A stretch of DNA of 64,000 bases. It comes from Cuneatibacter sp. NSJ-177 (lineage in GTDB: Bacteria > Bacillota > Clostridia > Lachnospirales > Lachnospiraceae). Made by a program: the position numbers and the translations under genes. Location of the stretch: the NCBI RefSeq assembly GCF_022867805.1, contig NZ_JALIFO010000006.1, positions 1,211,450 to 1,275,449 on the forward strand. The letters are read 5' to 3'. Shown piece by piece: positions 1-7,705 of the stretch (positions are counted from its first letter, which is position 1; each line of letters opens with the position of its first letter). The notes beneath the pieces were generated by a model. That model had not been told where the DNA came from and searched no databases. It was given only the letters and a program-made list of their open reading frames with translations.

Positions 1-10
1 CTGAATGTTG

Positions 11-39
11 TTGAACCTGCCGTCCGCTTATGGTAAACT
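11..39 (+). promoter_or_regulatory. putative sigma-A promoter for deoD
   Basis: TTGAAC at 11-16 and TAAACT at 34-39 are separated by 17 bp, each matching four of six consensus bases. It lies 27 bp upstream of the deoD start, and the ribosome binding site AAAGGAGG follows at 53-60. Plausible, but the boxes are weak and the upstream gene lies outside the window. Confidence 0.4.
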
Positions 40-66
40 GGTTAGGATAAGCAAAGGAGGATATCA

Positions 67-774
67 ATGGCTACACCAACCCCTCATAATGCTGCCTCTT
101 CCGGCAGCATTGCAAAAACCGTGCTGATGCCGGGCGATCCGCTCCGGGCAAAGTTTATTGCAGAGACTTACCTGGAAAATCCCGTGCAGTTCAACACGGT
201 CCGCAACATGTTCGGCTATACCGGCACATATCAGGGAACGCCGGTCTCCGTCATGGGAAGCGGCATGGGAATGCCGTCCATCGGCATTTATTCTTACGAA
301 CTCTATCATTTTTACGGCGTTGACAATATCATCCGCATCGGCTCCGCCGGAGGGCTCTCAGATACCGTCAAGCTGCGGGATGTGGTGATCGGCATGGGCG
401 CCTGCACCAATTCCAACTATGCGGCCCAGTACCATCTGCCGGGGACATTCGCCCCGATTGCCGACTACGGTCTTCTTAGGAAAGCTGTGGATGCGGCCGA
501 GGCCCAGGGCACCCATGTGGTGGTGGGAAATATCCTTTCCTCCGACACCTTTTACACGGCGGACGATGGCTTCAATGATGCGTGGAAGCGGATGGGCGTC
601 ACCTGCATTGAGATGGAAGCCGCCGCGCTCTACATGAATGCGGCCTACGCTGGAAAAAAAGCTCTCTGTATCCTGACAATCTCCGATCACCTCTACACCG
701 GGGAGTCCTTATCCGCCGAGGAGCGTCAGACCACGTTCCGGGAGATGATGGAAATTGCCCTGGCCCTGGCTTAA
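67..774 (+). CDS. deoD: purine-nucleoside phosphorylase (DeoD type)
   Basis: Cytosolic salvage enzyme that splits purine (deoxy)nucleosides with phosphate into base and (deoxy)ribose-1-phosphate. The 235-residue product has the full length of the hexameric family. It shows the N-terminal phosphate-binding region [12 protein letters not shown], the central GSGMGMPS loop, RIGSAGG, the nucleoside-binding EMEAAALY segment and the SDHLYTGE segment that carries the catalytic Asp. The start ATG follows AAAGGAGG with 6 nt spacing. It is the first gene of a tight run with rnhA (12 nt gap) and a HAD phosphatase, so it is probably cotranscribed with them. The family assignment is firm; the operon is inferred from spacing. 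Confidence 0.95.
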   Translation: MATPTPHNAASSGSIAKTVLMPGDPLRAKFIAETYLENPVQFNTVRNMFGYTGTYQGTPVSVMGSGMGMPSIGIYSYELYHFYGVDNIIRIGSAGGLSDTVKLRDVVIGMGACTNSNYAAQYHLPGTFAPIADYGLLRKAVDAAEAQGTHVVVGNILSSDTFYTADDGFNDAWKRMGVTCIEMEAAALYMNAAYAGKKALCILTISDHLYTGESLSAEERQTTFREMMEIALALA

Positions 775-786
775 GGAGAAACATTG

Positions 787-1263
787 ATGTATGTAAAAAT
801 ATTTACCGACGGGGCTGCCAGGGGAAATCCTGACGGCCCCGGCGGTTATGGCGCGGTCATTCAGTACACCAATGCGGCCGGTCAGATGTTTGAAAGAGAG
901 CTCTCCGGAGGATATGTCCGGACCACCAATAACCGGATGGAGCTGATGGCTGCAATCGCAGCCCTGGAGGCCCTGAACCGTCCCTGCTCCATCGACTTGT
1001 ACTCCGATTCTTCGTATCTTGTCAATGCGTTTAACAAGCACTGGATCGATGGCTGGAAAAAAGCCAACTGGAGAAGGGGCCGGAACAATGAAGTAAAAAA
1101 TATTGATCTCTGGGAACGGCTTTTAGCCGCGGCGGCCCCTCACCGGATTACCTGGAACTGGGTGAAGGGACACGCGGGACATCCGGAGAATGAACGGTGC
1201 GACCGATTGGCCACCGGAGCCGCCGACCATGGGCCGCTTCAGGTGGATCCCGGCGTATTATGA
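787..1263 (+). CDS. rnhA: ribonuclease HI
   Basis: Endonuclease that degrades the RNA strand of RNA-DNA hybrids. The 158-residue protein has the family length and all acidic metal-binding residues: Asp in FTDGAARGNP near the N-terminus, Glu in NNRMELMAAI, Asp in YSDSSYLV and Asp in NERCDRLA, plus the active-site His in KGHAGHPENE. I chose ATG 787 over TTG 784 because AAGGAG at 773-778 is then 8 nt away. It sits between deoD and a HAD phosphatase with short gaps. No unusual features. Confidence 0.95.
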   Translation: MYVKIFTDGAARGNPDGPGGYGAVIQYTNAAGQMFERELSGGYVRTTNNRMELMAAIAALEALNRPCSIDLYSDSSYLVNAFNKHWIDGWKKANWRRGRNNEVKNIDLWERLLAAAAPHRITWNWVKGHAGHPENERCDRLATGAADHGPLQVDPGVL

Positions 1264-1279
1264 CAGGAGGATTCATTCG

Positions 1280-1948
1280 ATGAAACGAGCCGTAATCTTT
1301 GATTTGGACGGGACGCTTTTAAACTCTCTGGAAGATCTGGCCGCCGCAGCCAATTTTGCGCTGAGGAACCGGAATTTTCCAGAACGCACAGTGGAAGAGG
1401 TGCGGCGTTTTATCGGAAACGGCGTGCCGCTTTTGATTAAGCGGGCGGTTCCCGCCGGTACGCCTGCGGAAGTGGAGGCCGCCTGCCTGGCGGACTTCCG
1501 GGCCTATTATTCCGCGCATATGCTGGATCGGACGGTCCCTTATCCCGGCATCCCCGCTCTGCTGGAACATCTGAAGGAGCAGGGATATCGCCTGGCCGTA
1601 GTCTCCAATAAATTTGAGACGGCGGTTCAGGCCTTGTGCCGCCATGCGTTCGGCACGCTTTTCCATGAGGCAATCGGAGACCGGGAAGGCTATCGGAAAA
1701 AGCCGGCCCCGGACAATCTGCTGCGCTGTATGGAGCGGTTAGGGGTAAGCCGGGAAGAAGTTCTCTATATCGGGGATTCCCCCACCGACATCGAAACGGC
1801 CGGGAATGCGGGGGTAGACTTTATCGGCGTCCTCTGGGGATTCCGCGACGAGGCCGAGATGCGCGGGCACACAAAGGCGCCGCTGGCCCGGACGGCGGAG
1901 GAGCTGGAATCTTTGATTCAGGCAGCCGATCAAAATAAAAAAAGCTAA
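1280..1948 (+). CDS. HAD-family hydrolase, phosphoglycolate phosphatase-like
   Basis: A 222-residue HAD hydrolase of the Gph/PGP type. Motif I is FDLDGTLLNS near residue 8 (nucleophile Asp8, acid/base Asp10), motif II is VVSNKFET, the Lys of motif III is in RKKPAPDN and motif IV is GDSPTDIETA. The alpha-helical cap between motifs I and II is the short C1 type seen in phosphoglycolate phosphatases. The start ATG 1280 follows AGGAGG at 1265-1270; a longer in-frame ORF that starts inside rnhA is not needed. The substrate cannot be read from sequence: phosphoglycolate is likely, but other small phosphate esters are possible. Confidence 0.88.
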   Translation: MKRAVIFDLDGTLLNSLEDLAAAANFALRNRNFPERTVEEVRRFIGNGVPLLIKRAVPAGTPAEVEAACLADFRAYYSAHMLDRTVPYPGIPALLEHLKEQGYRLAVVSNKFETAVQALCRHAFGTLFHEAIGDREGYRKKPAPDNLLRCMERLGVSREEVLYIGDSPTDIETAGNAGVDFIGVLWGFRDEAEMRGHTKAPLARTAEELESLIQAADQNKKS

Positions 1949-1973
1949 AAAAGAAAAAAATACAGGAGGAACC

Positions 1974-2549
1974 ATGAAGACAAGCATGACCAGGGAGCAG
2001 GCATGGGATCTGCTCACGAAATACAACAAGGATGAATTTCATTTAAAGCACGCCCAGGTAGTGGAAGCCGTGATGCGTTACTGGGCGGAGGATATGGGAT
2101 ATGACGAGGCTGAGGTGGATTTCTGGGGTATCGTCGGCCTGCTCCATGACCTGGATTTTGAGATGTATCCGGACGAGCACTGCGTAAAGTCCCAGGAAAT
2201 CATGAGAGAAGCAGGCGTGGACGAAGAGATCATCCACGCGACCGCCTGCCACGGCTATGGCCTGACCGTGGACATCAAGCCGGAACATCCGATGGAGAAA
2301 GTGCTTTTCGCCGTGGACGAGCTGACCGGCCTGATCGGGGCTGTGGCCATCATGCGGCCTTCCAAGAGCATGATGGATCTGGAGGTAAAATCCGTCAAGA
2401 AGAAATTCAAGACGCCCAGTTTTGCGGCCGGCTGTTCCCGTGAGGTGATCACCAAGGGGGTAGAGATGATGGGAGCCACGCTGGAGGATGTGATCCAGAA
2501 AACCATCCTGGCGCTCAGGCAGCTGGAGCAGGAAAAGGGAATCGTATAA
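1974..2549 (+). CDS. HD-domain predicted hydrolase
   Basis: A 191-residue cytosolic protein with an HD-superfamily metal-binding pattern: His in LKHAQVVE, the paired HD in LLHDLDFEMYP, a further His in CHGYG and an Asp in AVDELTGLIG. This resembles the uncharacterised HDIG/HD hydrolases common in Clostridia, which probably act on nucleotides or other phosphoesters. The start has AGGAGG 4 nt upstream, which is close but usable. It ends an apparent operon and is followed by a hairpin terminator at 2587-2614. The family is clear, the substrate unknown. Confidence 0.8.
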   Translation: MKTSMTREQAWDLLTKYNKDEFHLKHAQVVEAVMRYWAEDMGYDEAEVDFWGIVGLLHDLDFEMYPDEHCVKSQEIMREAGVDEEIIHATACHGYGLTVDIKPEHPMEKVLFAVDELTGLIGAVAIMRPSKSMMDLEVKSVKKKFKTPSFAAGCSREVITKGVEMMGATLEDVIQKTILALRQLEQEKGIV

Positions 2550-2586
2550 AAATGCGGAAACAAGTGGTGCAGGAAGGCCTGGAAAT

Positions 2587-2614
2587 CAGGAAATACTTTC
2601 CTGCGCCTTTTTAT
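2587..2614 (+). terminator. rho-independent terminator after the HD-domain gene
   Basis: A perfect 7-bp stem CAGGAAA/TTTCCTG (2587-2593 with 2597-2603) with a 3-nt loop is followed by CGCC and a T-rich tract. It lies about 40 nt after the stop codon. Confidence 0.7.
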
Positions 2615-2660
2615 TTCAACCATGACAGACTAGTGTCGTGTTCCCTGTGATACAAATAGA

Positions 2661-2672
2661 TTACCGCGGTAA
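2661..2672. promoter_or_regulatory. 12-bp perfect palindrome upstream of the WYL regulator
   Basis: TTACCGCGGTAA is a perfect palindrome in the non-coding stretch between the HD gene terminator and the VOC remnant. It could be an operator for the WYL regulator that starts 206 bp downstream, but no promoter boxes with good spacing were found beside it. The rest of 2615-2800 shows nothing I can name. Confidence 0.35.
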
Positions 2673-2800
2673 CCGGAACGGCTGAATCAAATAAAACACC
2701 AGAATCCGGATAGCCCGTCCTGATCACAGCGGCATAGACAGGTTGAATACGCAGGCAAACCGAATGCAATCCCGCCTGATAGGAAAAATGGAGGTAAGAC

Positions 2801-2881
2801 ATGAAAACGAAGAATCCACTCTTTGTAGTGAGGGACATGGAGAAGGCGAAAACCTTTTACCGGGAAGTGCTGGGCCAATGA
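2801..2881 (+). pseudogene. remnant of a VOC/glyoxalase-family gene (26 codons)
   Basis: An ATG followed by 25 codons reads as the first beta strand and helix of a VOC (glyoxalase/bleomycin resistance) protein: a NPLFVVRDMEKAKTFYREVL segment ending in GQ. The family normally continues for about 100 more residues, but here a TGA follows at once. The TGA overlaps the ATG of the WYL regulator (ATGA at 2878-2881). Best read as the stub of a gene deleted when the regulator became attached. It could still be translated as a leader peptide that couples translation to the regulator. Confidence 0.7.
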
Positions 2882-3846
2882 AAATTGACCGTCTGATCGG
2901 GATCTTATCGATCCTGCTCCAGAAAGAGAAAGTGACCGCCCCCTATCTGGCAGATAAGTTTGAGGTATCCCGGCGGACCATCAATCGGGATATCGAGGCT
3001 CTCTGTAAGGCCGGGATTCCGATTGTCACCTCCCAGGGGCAAAACGGAGGGATCTGGATTATGGAAGGCTACCGGGTCGACCGGACCTTGCTAACGTCCT
3101 CGGAGTTACAGGCAATCCTGGCCGGACTGAAAAGCCTGGACAGCGTCAGCGGGACCAACCGGTACCAGCAGCTGATGGAAAAACTGTCGGCCGGAACCTC
3201 CTCAACGCTCTCCCCCGGCGGGCATATTTTGATCGACCTGTCTTCCTGGTATAAAGATTCCCTGGCCCCTAAAATCGCACAGATTCAAGAAGCCATCGAA
3301 GCGCGCAGGAAAATCCGGTTTTTTTATGTCTCCCCCCAGGGCCAGGGCGAACGGCAGATCGAGCCTTATCTGCTGGTTTTCCAGTGGACCTCCTGGTATG
3401 TCTGGGGCTACTGCGACGCCAGGCAGGACTACCGGCTGTTTAAGCTAAACCGGATTTTAGACCTGGAAAAAACCAGTGAAACCTATGAGATGCGGGAGGT
3501 TCCGGTTCCGGATTTTACAAGCGAGAGGATTTTCCCCACCAATCTGGACGTTACGATCTTGTTTGAATCACAGGCAAAATGGCGGCTGATCGAAGAATTC
3601 GGCGTCGACAGCTTTAAAGAGCAGCCAGATGGAAAATTGCTGTTCCATTTTGGTTTTACGGACCGGGAAAATCTGTTTAGCTGGCTTCTTGGCTTTGGCA
3701 ATCAGGCGGAACTCCTGGAACCTAGCTGCCTGAGAGCGGAATTGAAAGCCCTTGTGGAGCAGGTTGGGGCGAAGTACCGGGAGGATGGAAGCGAAGAAGA
3801 CAAAGAAGAGCAGGAGAGGAACGAATACGGAGAGAGGGGAGAATAA
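2878..3846 (+). CDS. YafY-type HTH/WYL-domain transcriptional regulator
   Basis: A 322-residue regulator. Residues 1-60 form a DeoR-like winged helix (KIDRLIGILSILLQ, then FEVSRRTINRDIEAL as recognition helix). Residues about 135-235 form the WYL domain, where the signature appears as WTSWYVWGYCDARQDYRLFKLNRI, followed by the WCX extension. WYL domains sense small ligands or nucleic acids. I start it at ATG 2878, where homology begins; the ORF extends 45 codons upstream out of frame with the VOC stub and that part looks non-coding. It runs directly into the GyrI-like gene with no gap, so the two probably act together. Confidence 0.85.
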   Translation: MKIDRLIGILSILLQKEKVTAPYLADKFEVSRRTINRDIEALCKAGIPIVTSQGQNGGIWIMEGYRVDRTLLTSSELQAILAGLKSLDSVSGTNRYQQLMEKLSAGTSSTLSPGGHILIDLSSWYKDSLAPKIAQIQEAIEARRKIRFFYVSPQGQGERQIEPYLLVFQWTSWYVWGYCDARQDYRLFKLNRILDLEKTSETYEMREVPVPDFTSERIFPTNLDVTILFESQAKWRLIEEFGVDSFKEQPDGKLLFHFGFTDRENLFSWLLGFGNQAELLEPSCLRAELKALVEQVGAKYREDGSEEDKEEQERNEYGERGE

Positions 3847-4512
3847 ATGGAAGAAAAAAAGTGTGTGAAGCGGGATTTTAAGAAAGAAGACCGGGCGCTC
3901 TATCAGCCGGGGACGGAACCTAGGATCCTGGATGTTCCGGATCTGCTGTTTTTGATGGTGGATGGAACCGGGGATCCCAACACCAGCGCTGCCTACCAGG
4001 AGGCGATTGAAATGCTCTACGGCCTGTCTTATGAAATCAAGATGAGTCCGAAAAAAGGGGCTGCGCCCCAAGGATACTATGACTACGTCGTCCCTCCTTT
4101 GGAAGGCCTGTGGACAACAGAAGAAGCACCCCAGGATGACCATATTTTGAATAAAAGCCAGTTTTCCTGGACCTCCCTGATCCGGCAGCCGGAATTTGTG
4201 ACGCGAAAGGTACTGGATGCGGCCAAGGAGAGATTGGACAAGAAAAAGCCGGAGCTGGATCTGTCAAAAGTCCGCCTGGAGCAGTATCGGGAGGGCCTCT
4301 GCTGCCAGGCTCTGCATATCGGCTCCTTTGACAGCGAGTCGGACACCATCCGGCAAATCGACCGGTATCTGACGGAGGCTGGGTATGAAGCCGACATCAA
4401 AGGGGAACGCCGTCACCATGAAATCTATTTGACGGATGCCAGAAAGACGGAACCGGCCAAGAAGAAAACCGTGATCCGAATCCCGATCCGCCGATCCGCC
4501 GGATCCCGGTAA
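3847..4512 (+). CDS. GyrI-like small-molecule-binding domain protein
   Basis: A 221-residue protein of the GyrI-like family often found beside YafY/WYL regulators. Typical marks are the start KRDFKKEDRALYQP, the LMVDGTGDPN segment, VPPLEGLW, the FSWTSLIRQPEFVT segment and the late LHIGSFDSE segment. These proteins resemble the ligand-binding half of AraC/BmrR-type multidrug sensors and have no DNA-binding domain. The start follows GAGGGGAG in the end of the regulator gene. Its role is probably ligand sensing for the regulator, inferred from adjacency. No transmembrane segments. Confidence 0.8.
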   Translation: MEEKKCVKRDFKKEDRALYQPGTEPRILDVPDLLFLMVDGTGDPNTSAAYQEAIEMLYGLSYEIKMSPKKGAAPQGYYDYVVPPLEGLWTTEEAPQDDHILNKSQFSWTSLIRQPEFVTRKVLDAAKERLDKKKPELDLSKVRLEQYREGLCCQALHIGSFDSESDTIRQIDRYLTEAGYEADIKGERRHHEIYLTDARKTEPAKKKTVIRIPIRRSAGSR

Positions 4513-4568
4513 TCCGTGGATCCCTTCTGGATCCTTCCCGCCTAATCTTCCAGCCGGAAGCAGAGTAA

Positions 4569-4597
4569 TTGACTTTTTTCCTTATCTTTACTATACT
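4569..4597 (+). promoter_or_regulatory. sigma-A promoter for the YjbR-EVE gene
   Basis: TTGACT (4569-4574), 17 bp, TATACT (4592-4597). Both boxes match five of six consensus bases. The start codon is at 4718, giving an untranslated leader of about 115 nt. Confidence 0.75.
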
Positions 4598-4717
4598 GAC
4601 ACCAGAATGCCATCCCAGTCAAACGCGGCCGTGCCAGATTTTTACCTTAAAGGTCCGGCGCGGATGTACAGGGGACGAAAGCGTCAGGAAGAAAAAGAAA
4701 GGAAGGAAACGTCCGAC

Positions 4718-5485
4718 ATGATTTCATTTCGCAGCGACGTATTAGAGCAAGCGCATAAACAATATAAAACCGAGCCGGAATACCTTTGGATGAAATATCC
4801 CGGCTATGCGATTCTCCGCCACGCGGATAATCAAAAATGGTACGGTATCCTGATGGATATTCCAAGGGACCGTCTGGGTTTGCCTGGGGACGGTTATGTG
4901 GATATTCTCGACATAAAAGTGGATCCGGATCTGGCCGGTTCCCTGTTGCTGGAGGAAGGTATTTTCCCTGGCTATCATATGAATAAGGGACACTGGATCA
5001 CAGTGCTCTTGGATGGAACCGTAGATCTGGAACTGATCTTTTCCCTGCTTGACATGAGCTTTCAGCTGACTGGAAGAAAAGTCAAAGGAAAACAAACCGG
5101 TCCCCGCAATACCAAGTGGATTGTTCCGGCAAATCCCAGCTACTTTGACATTGAGGCTGTGATCGCAAAAGGCGCCGGCACACAATTCCTCTGGAAACAG
5201 AGCAATCATATCGCGGTGGGCGACACGGTTTATCTCTATGTCGCTGCGCCGGTTTCCGCTATCCGCTGCAAGTGCAAGGCCGTGGAAGTGGACATTCCCC
5301 ATACGTCCAAGAACCCGAATGTCAGGATGAGCCGTGCCATGCGTTTGCAGTTGGCGGAACGGTATGATCAAACACCGGTCGGACTGGATGTGCTGAAAAG
5401 GCACGGCGTCTCCTCCGTTCGCGGTCCCCGCAGTATTCCCGCCGGTTTAATCCGGGAAATCGAGTCCCTGTATCCGGAGCAGTAA
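4718..5485 (+). CDS. MmcQ/YjbR-like protein fused to an EVE domain
   Basis: A 255-residue two-domain protein. Residues 1-120 match the MmcQ/YjbR (CyaY-like fold) family, with YPGYAILRHADNQKWYGILM and the closing GYHMNKGHWITVLL. Residues about 135-250 look like an EVE/PUA-like domain: TKWIVPANPSYFDIEAVI, an FLWKQ segment, then VGDTVYLYVAAPVSAI. EVE domains are known to bind modified bases in DNA or RNA in other proteins. I chose ATG 4718, where homology begins and GGAAGGA lies upstream; an in-frame ATG at 4607 would place the start just downstream of the -10 box. Transcribed alone from its own promoter. Function is unknown. Confidence 0.8.
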   Translation: MISFRSDVLEQAHKQYKTEPEYLWMKYPGYAILRHADNQKWYGILMDIPRDRLGLPGDGYVDILDIKVDPDLAGSLLLEEGIFPGYHMNKGHWITVLLDGTVDLELIFSLLDMSFQLTGRKVKGKQTGPRNTKWIVPANPSYFDIEAVIAKGAGTQFLWKQSNHIAVGDTVYLYVAAPVSAIRCKCKAVEVDIPHTSKNPNVRMSRAMRLQLAERYDQTPVGLDVLKRHGVSSVRGPRSIPAGLIREIESLYPEQ

Positions 5486-5624
5486 CACGCTTCGTGATAT
5501 GCAGAAGCGATAAAAAGCATCGTTTCGCGTCCTCTGACTCCGGATTTTCGTGCAAGATCCGTACGAAAACACCGCGCAAAACTGCGGCTGTGGATCGGGA
5601 CGGCAAGATTCGTTGCAAAAAGAC

Positions 5625-5653
5625 TTGACAAAAGAATAGTTCGGAAGTAGAAT
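5625..5653 (+). promoter_or_regulatory. sigma-A promoter of the MarR gene
   Basis: TTGACA (5625-5630), 17 bp, TAGAAT (5648-5653). The -35 is a perfect consensus. The spacer holds the left arm of the inverted repeat described at 5635-5679, so autoregulation is likely. The upstream stretch 5486-5624 holds a small hairpin CGCTTC/GAAGCG (5488-5509) and nothing else recognised. Confidence 0.8.
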
Positions 5654-5679
5654 AAAATTACTTCGAGAAGAGAACTATT
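5635..5679. promoter_or_regulatory. MarR-type operator (inverted repeat AATAGTTC/GAACTATT)
   Basis: AATAGTTC at 5635-5642 and GAACTATT at 5672-5679 are perfect inverted repeats that bracket the -10 box of the marR promoter. The right half belongs to a 20-nt sequence at 5660-5679 (starting ACTTCGAG, ending GAACTATT) that recurs with 17 of 20 identical bases at 6244-6263 in front of the ArsA operon. Binding of the regulator to both sites is inferred. Confidence 0.65.
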
Positions 5680-5701
5680 TGTTTGACTGACAGGTGGCGC
5701 C

Positions 5702-6187
5702 ATGAAACTTACGGAAAACCAATGGGAACAACAGATTTATCAATTTGTCGATCAAATCAAAGATCTGCTCTCCCCGCAGATTTGGGAGAATATTCTCTTT
5801 GACTGCTCGAAAAATGAGCTCTTTACCCTCTGGCTGCTGTACCGCCGCGGGGAAAGCACCATGACGCAGGTGGCGGATTATCTCCATGTTCCTCTGAACA
5901 CGGCCACCGGCATCATCGCCCGAATGGAAAAGCGGCGGCTTGTGATCCGGGAGCGGAGCGCCGAGGATAAGAGAGTGGTGACAATCCGCATGGGTGATCT
6001 GGGGGAGGATCAAATCCAGGCGATATTGAAAGAATTTCTCCACTACAGCGGCAAAGTACTGAAAGCGTTCTCCCCGGAAGAGATGGACCTGCTGCTTCGG
6101 ATGATGAATCAGGTGCTCGATATTTTGCAGGAAGAACAAGGCGCAGGCGCAAAGAAGAAAAAAGTCAAAAAAATTGAAATCCAGTGA
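5702..6187 (+). CDS. MarR-family transcriptional regulator
   Basis: A 161-residue winged-helix protein. The DNA-binding core is visible as GESTMTQVADYLHVPLNTATGI (approximately residues 60-80, helices 3 and 4), followed by the wing RMEKRRLVIRERSAEDKRVV, a MarR hallmark including the DxR residues. N- and C-terminal helices would form the dimer interface. It lies upstream of two ArsA-type ATPase genes but is separated from them by a strong hairpin terminator. Each unit carries the same putative operator, which points to autoregulation and control of the ATPases. The inducing ligand is unknown. Confidence 0.88.
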   Translation: MKLTENQWEQQIYQFVDQIKDLLSPQIWENILFDCSKNELFTLWLLYRRGESTMTQVADYLHVPLNTATGIIARMEKRRLVIRERSAEDKRVVTIRMGDLGEDQIQAILKEFLHYSGKVLKAFSPEEMDLLLRMMNQVLDILQEEQGAGAKKKKVKKIEIQ

Positions 6188-6188
6188 C

Positions 6189-6235
6189 AGGAACGGACAT
6201 CACCGCGTCCGCGGATGGTTCCGTTCCTATTTTAC
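6189..6235 (+). terminator. terminator between marR and the ArsA operon
   Basis: Long hairpin: outer arms AGGAACGG (6189-6196) and CCGTTCCT (6221-6228), with inner stems CATC/GATG and CCGCG/CGCGG, followed by ATTTTA. It would end the marR transcript so that the ATPase genes need their own promoter. Confidence 0.65.
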
Positions 6236-6243
6236 AGATAAAT

Positions 6244-6263
6244 ACTTCGAAGAAAGAACTATT
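6244..6263. promoter_or_regulatory. second copy of the MarR-box upstream of the ArsA operon
   Basis: The 20 nt here share 17 bases with 5660-5679 in the marR promoter, with identical ends ACTTCGA and GAACTATT. It lies 56 nt before the ArsA start. No good -35/-10 pair could be recognised beside it. Confidence 0.6.
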
Positions 6264-6318
6264 CATATCAAGAACTAACATCTTTTATCTGGAAATCCAA
6301 GAAAACGGAGGCCAACCA

Positions 6319-7494
6319 ATGAGCAGAATCTATATTTTTACCGGAAAGGGCGGAGTGGGGAAAAGCAGCGTTGCCGCCGCCCATGCGATCAAAAGTGCCG
6401 AGGAAGGAAAAAGGACCTTGCTGGTCAGCACCGACATGGCCCACAATCTGGGAGATATTTTCGAAGTATCCCTCGGCAAGGAACCGGTGACAGTGGAAGA
6501 AAATCTGGATCTCTATGAAATCGATCCCGATTACGTGATGGAGCAGGATTTCTCCGAAATCACGGCCTGCCTGGCGAAATTATTGTCCTCGGAGGCGGAC
6601 GGAGAGGAACTGGGCATGCTGCCTGGGATGGATGAGCTGTTTTCTCTCCTTAAAATCGCGGACCTGTACCGGGAGGGACGGTACGATCGAATTTTCGTGG
6701 ACTGTGCTCCCACCGGAGAAACGCTGTCCCTGCTGAAATTTCCGGAGCTGATGTCCTGGTATATGGAAAAATTCTTTCCGATTGGGAAGGTGGCGGTCCG
6801 CCTGCTCTCGCCGGTATCAAAGCACTTTTTCCAGGTGGAATTGCCGAACCGGACGGCAATGAATGATATCGAGCGGCTGTACCTGAAATTGGCGGAACTC
6901 CAGGAACTTCTGAAGAACCGGGAAGTCACCAGCGTCCGACTGGTGACTATGCCGGAAAAAATGGTGGTGGAGGAGACCAAGCGGAACTATATGTACATGA
7001 ATCTCTACAATTTCAATGTGGACGGTTTGTATATCAACCGGATTTTGCCGGCGGATTTGAACAATGATTTCTTTGAAGAATGGATCCCGATCCAGAAACG
7101 GTATCTTGGTCAGCTGGAAGAATGCTTCCAGGCCCTGCCTATTGTCCGGATCCCCTGGTACGACGAGGAGCTGAAAGGAAGAAAAGCCGTCAACCGGATC
7201 TGCACGGACGCGCTGGCAGAATCTGCGGTATTTGAATCCCGGCCGGTGACCGGACGGGAAGTATTTGAACAAAACGCCTCCGGCTATCTTTTGACCGTGG
7301 ATCTGCCTTATGTCAAAAAAGGGGAGCTGGATCTGTACCAGGCCAACACCGACGTGGTAATCCGGGTGGGAAATTTCAAGCGGAATATTCCGCTGCCCAA
7401 CGTGCTGCGAAGCTATGGGATCACATCGGCAAAACTTGCGGACGGCAAGCTGCGGATTCAATTCGAAAAGGAGGGGACGGAAGATGAAGTCTGA
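6319..7494 (+). CDS. ArsA/Get3-family ATPase with C-terminal HSP20-like domain (copy 1)
   Basis: A 391-residue ATPase. The deviant Walker A is TGKGGVGKSSVA (residues 8-19), switch I is LVSTDMAHNLGD and switch II is VDCAPTGETLSLL. The last 75 residues (ASGYLLTVDLPYVKKGELDL onward to LADGKLRIQFEKE) match the HSP20-like domain found at the end of many bacterial ArsA relatives. There is no CxxC zinc motif of Get3 and no evident cluster of arsenite-binding cysteines, so arsenite transport is not indicated. The start ATG 6319 has ACGGAGG upstream; the longer ORF to 6184 is rejected. It overlaps the next small gene by 11 nt. Client or cargo is unknown. Confidence 0.85.
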   Translation: MSRIYIFTGKGGVGKSSVAAAHAIKSAEEGKRTLLVSTDMAHNLGDIFEVSLGKEPVTVEENLDLYEIDPDYVMEQDFSEITACLAKLLSSEADGEELGMLPGMDELFSLLKIADLYREGRYDRIFVDCAPTGETLSLLKFPELMSWYMEKFFPIGKVAVRLLSPVSKHFFQVELPNRTAMNDIERLYLKLAELQELLKNREVTSVRLVTMPEKMVVEETKRNYMYMNLYNFNVDGLYINRILPADLNNDFFEEWIPIQKRYLGQLEECFQALPIVRIPWYDEELKGRKAVNRICTDALAESAVFESRPVTGREVFEQNASGYLLTVDLPYVKKGELDLYQANTDVVIRVGNFKRNIPLPNVLRSYGITSAKLADGKLRIQFEKEGTEDEV

Positions 7495-7696
7495 AACGAT
7501 ACAAAGACTCATTCAGGCAAAAAAATACCAGAAAATGGCGCTGCGGGCCCTGCTCCCGGAAAAAGCCGCCGGACATCTGGATATCATCGAGCGGGAGTGC
7601 CGGGCATTGCTTTTGGACTGCCTAAAGGAGATGGGAACGGAGAAACAGCCGGAAGAAAAAACGGGCGGTGAAGTCAAAAAGGTGACGATTGATTAG
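7484..7696 (+). CDS. small helical protein between the two ArsA-type ATPases
   Basis: A 70-residue charged protein predicted to be mostly alpha-helical: an amphipathic first half (SETIQRLIQAKKYQKMALRA), a second helix around HLDIIERECRALLLDCL, then a Lys/Glu-rich tail. No signal peptide, membrane segment or known domain. Its start overlaps the end of ATPase copy 1 by 11 nt and it ends 9 nt before copy 2, so it is translationally coupled. GGAGG lies at 7470-7474. A cofactor or adaptor of the ATPases is the simplest guess, but I do not recognise the family. Confidence 0.75.
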   Translation: MKSETIQRLIQAKKYQKMALRALLPEKAAGHLDIIERECRALLLDCLKEMGTEKQPEEKTGGEVKKVTID

Positions 7697-7705
7697 GAGG
7701 GCGGC

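Noticed and set aside
2743..2877. 45-codon N-terminal extension of the WYL regulator
   Set aside because: It is out of frame with the VOC remnant, has no RBS, and homology of the regulator begins exactly at Met 2878.
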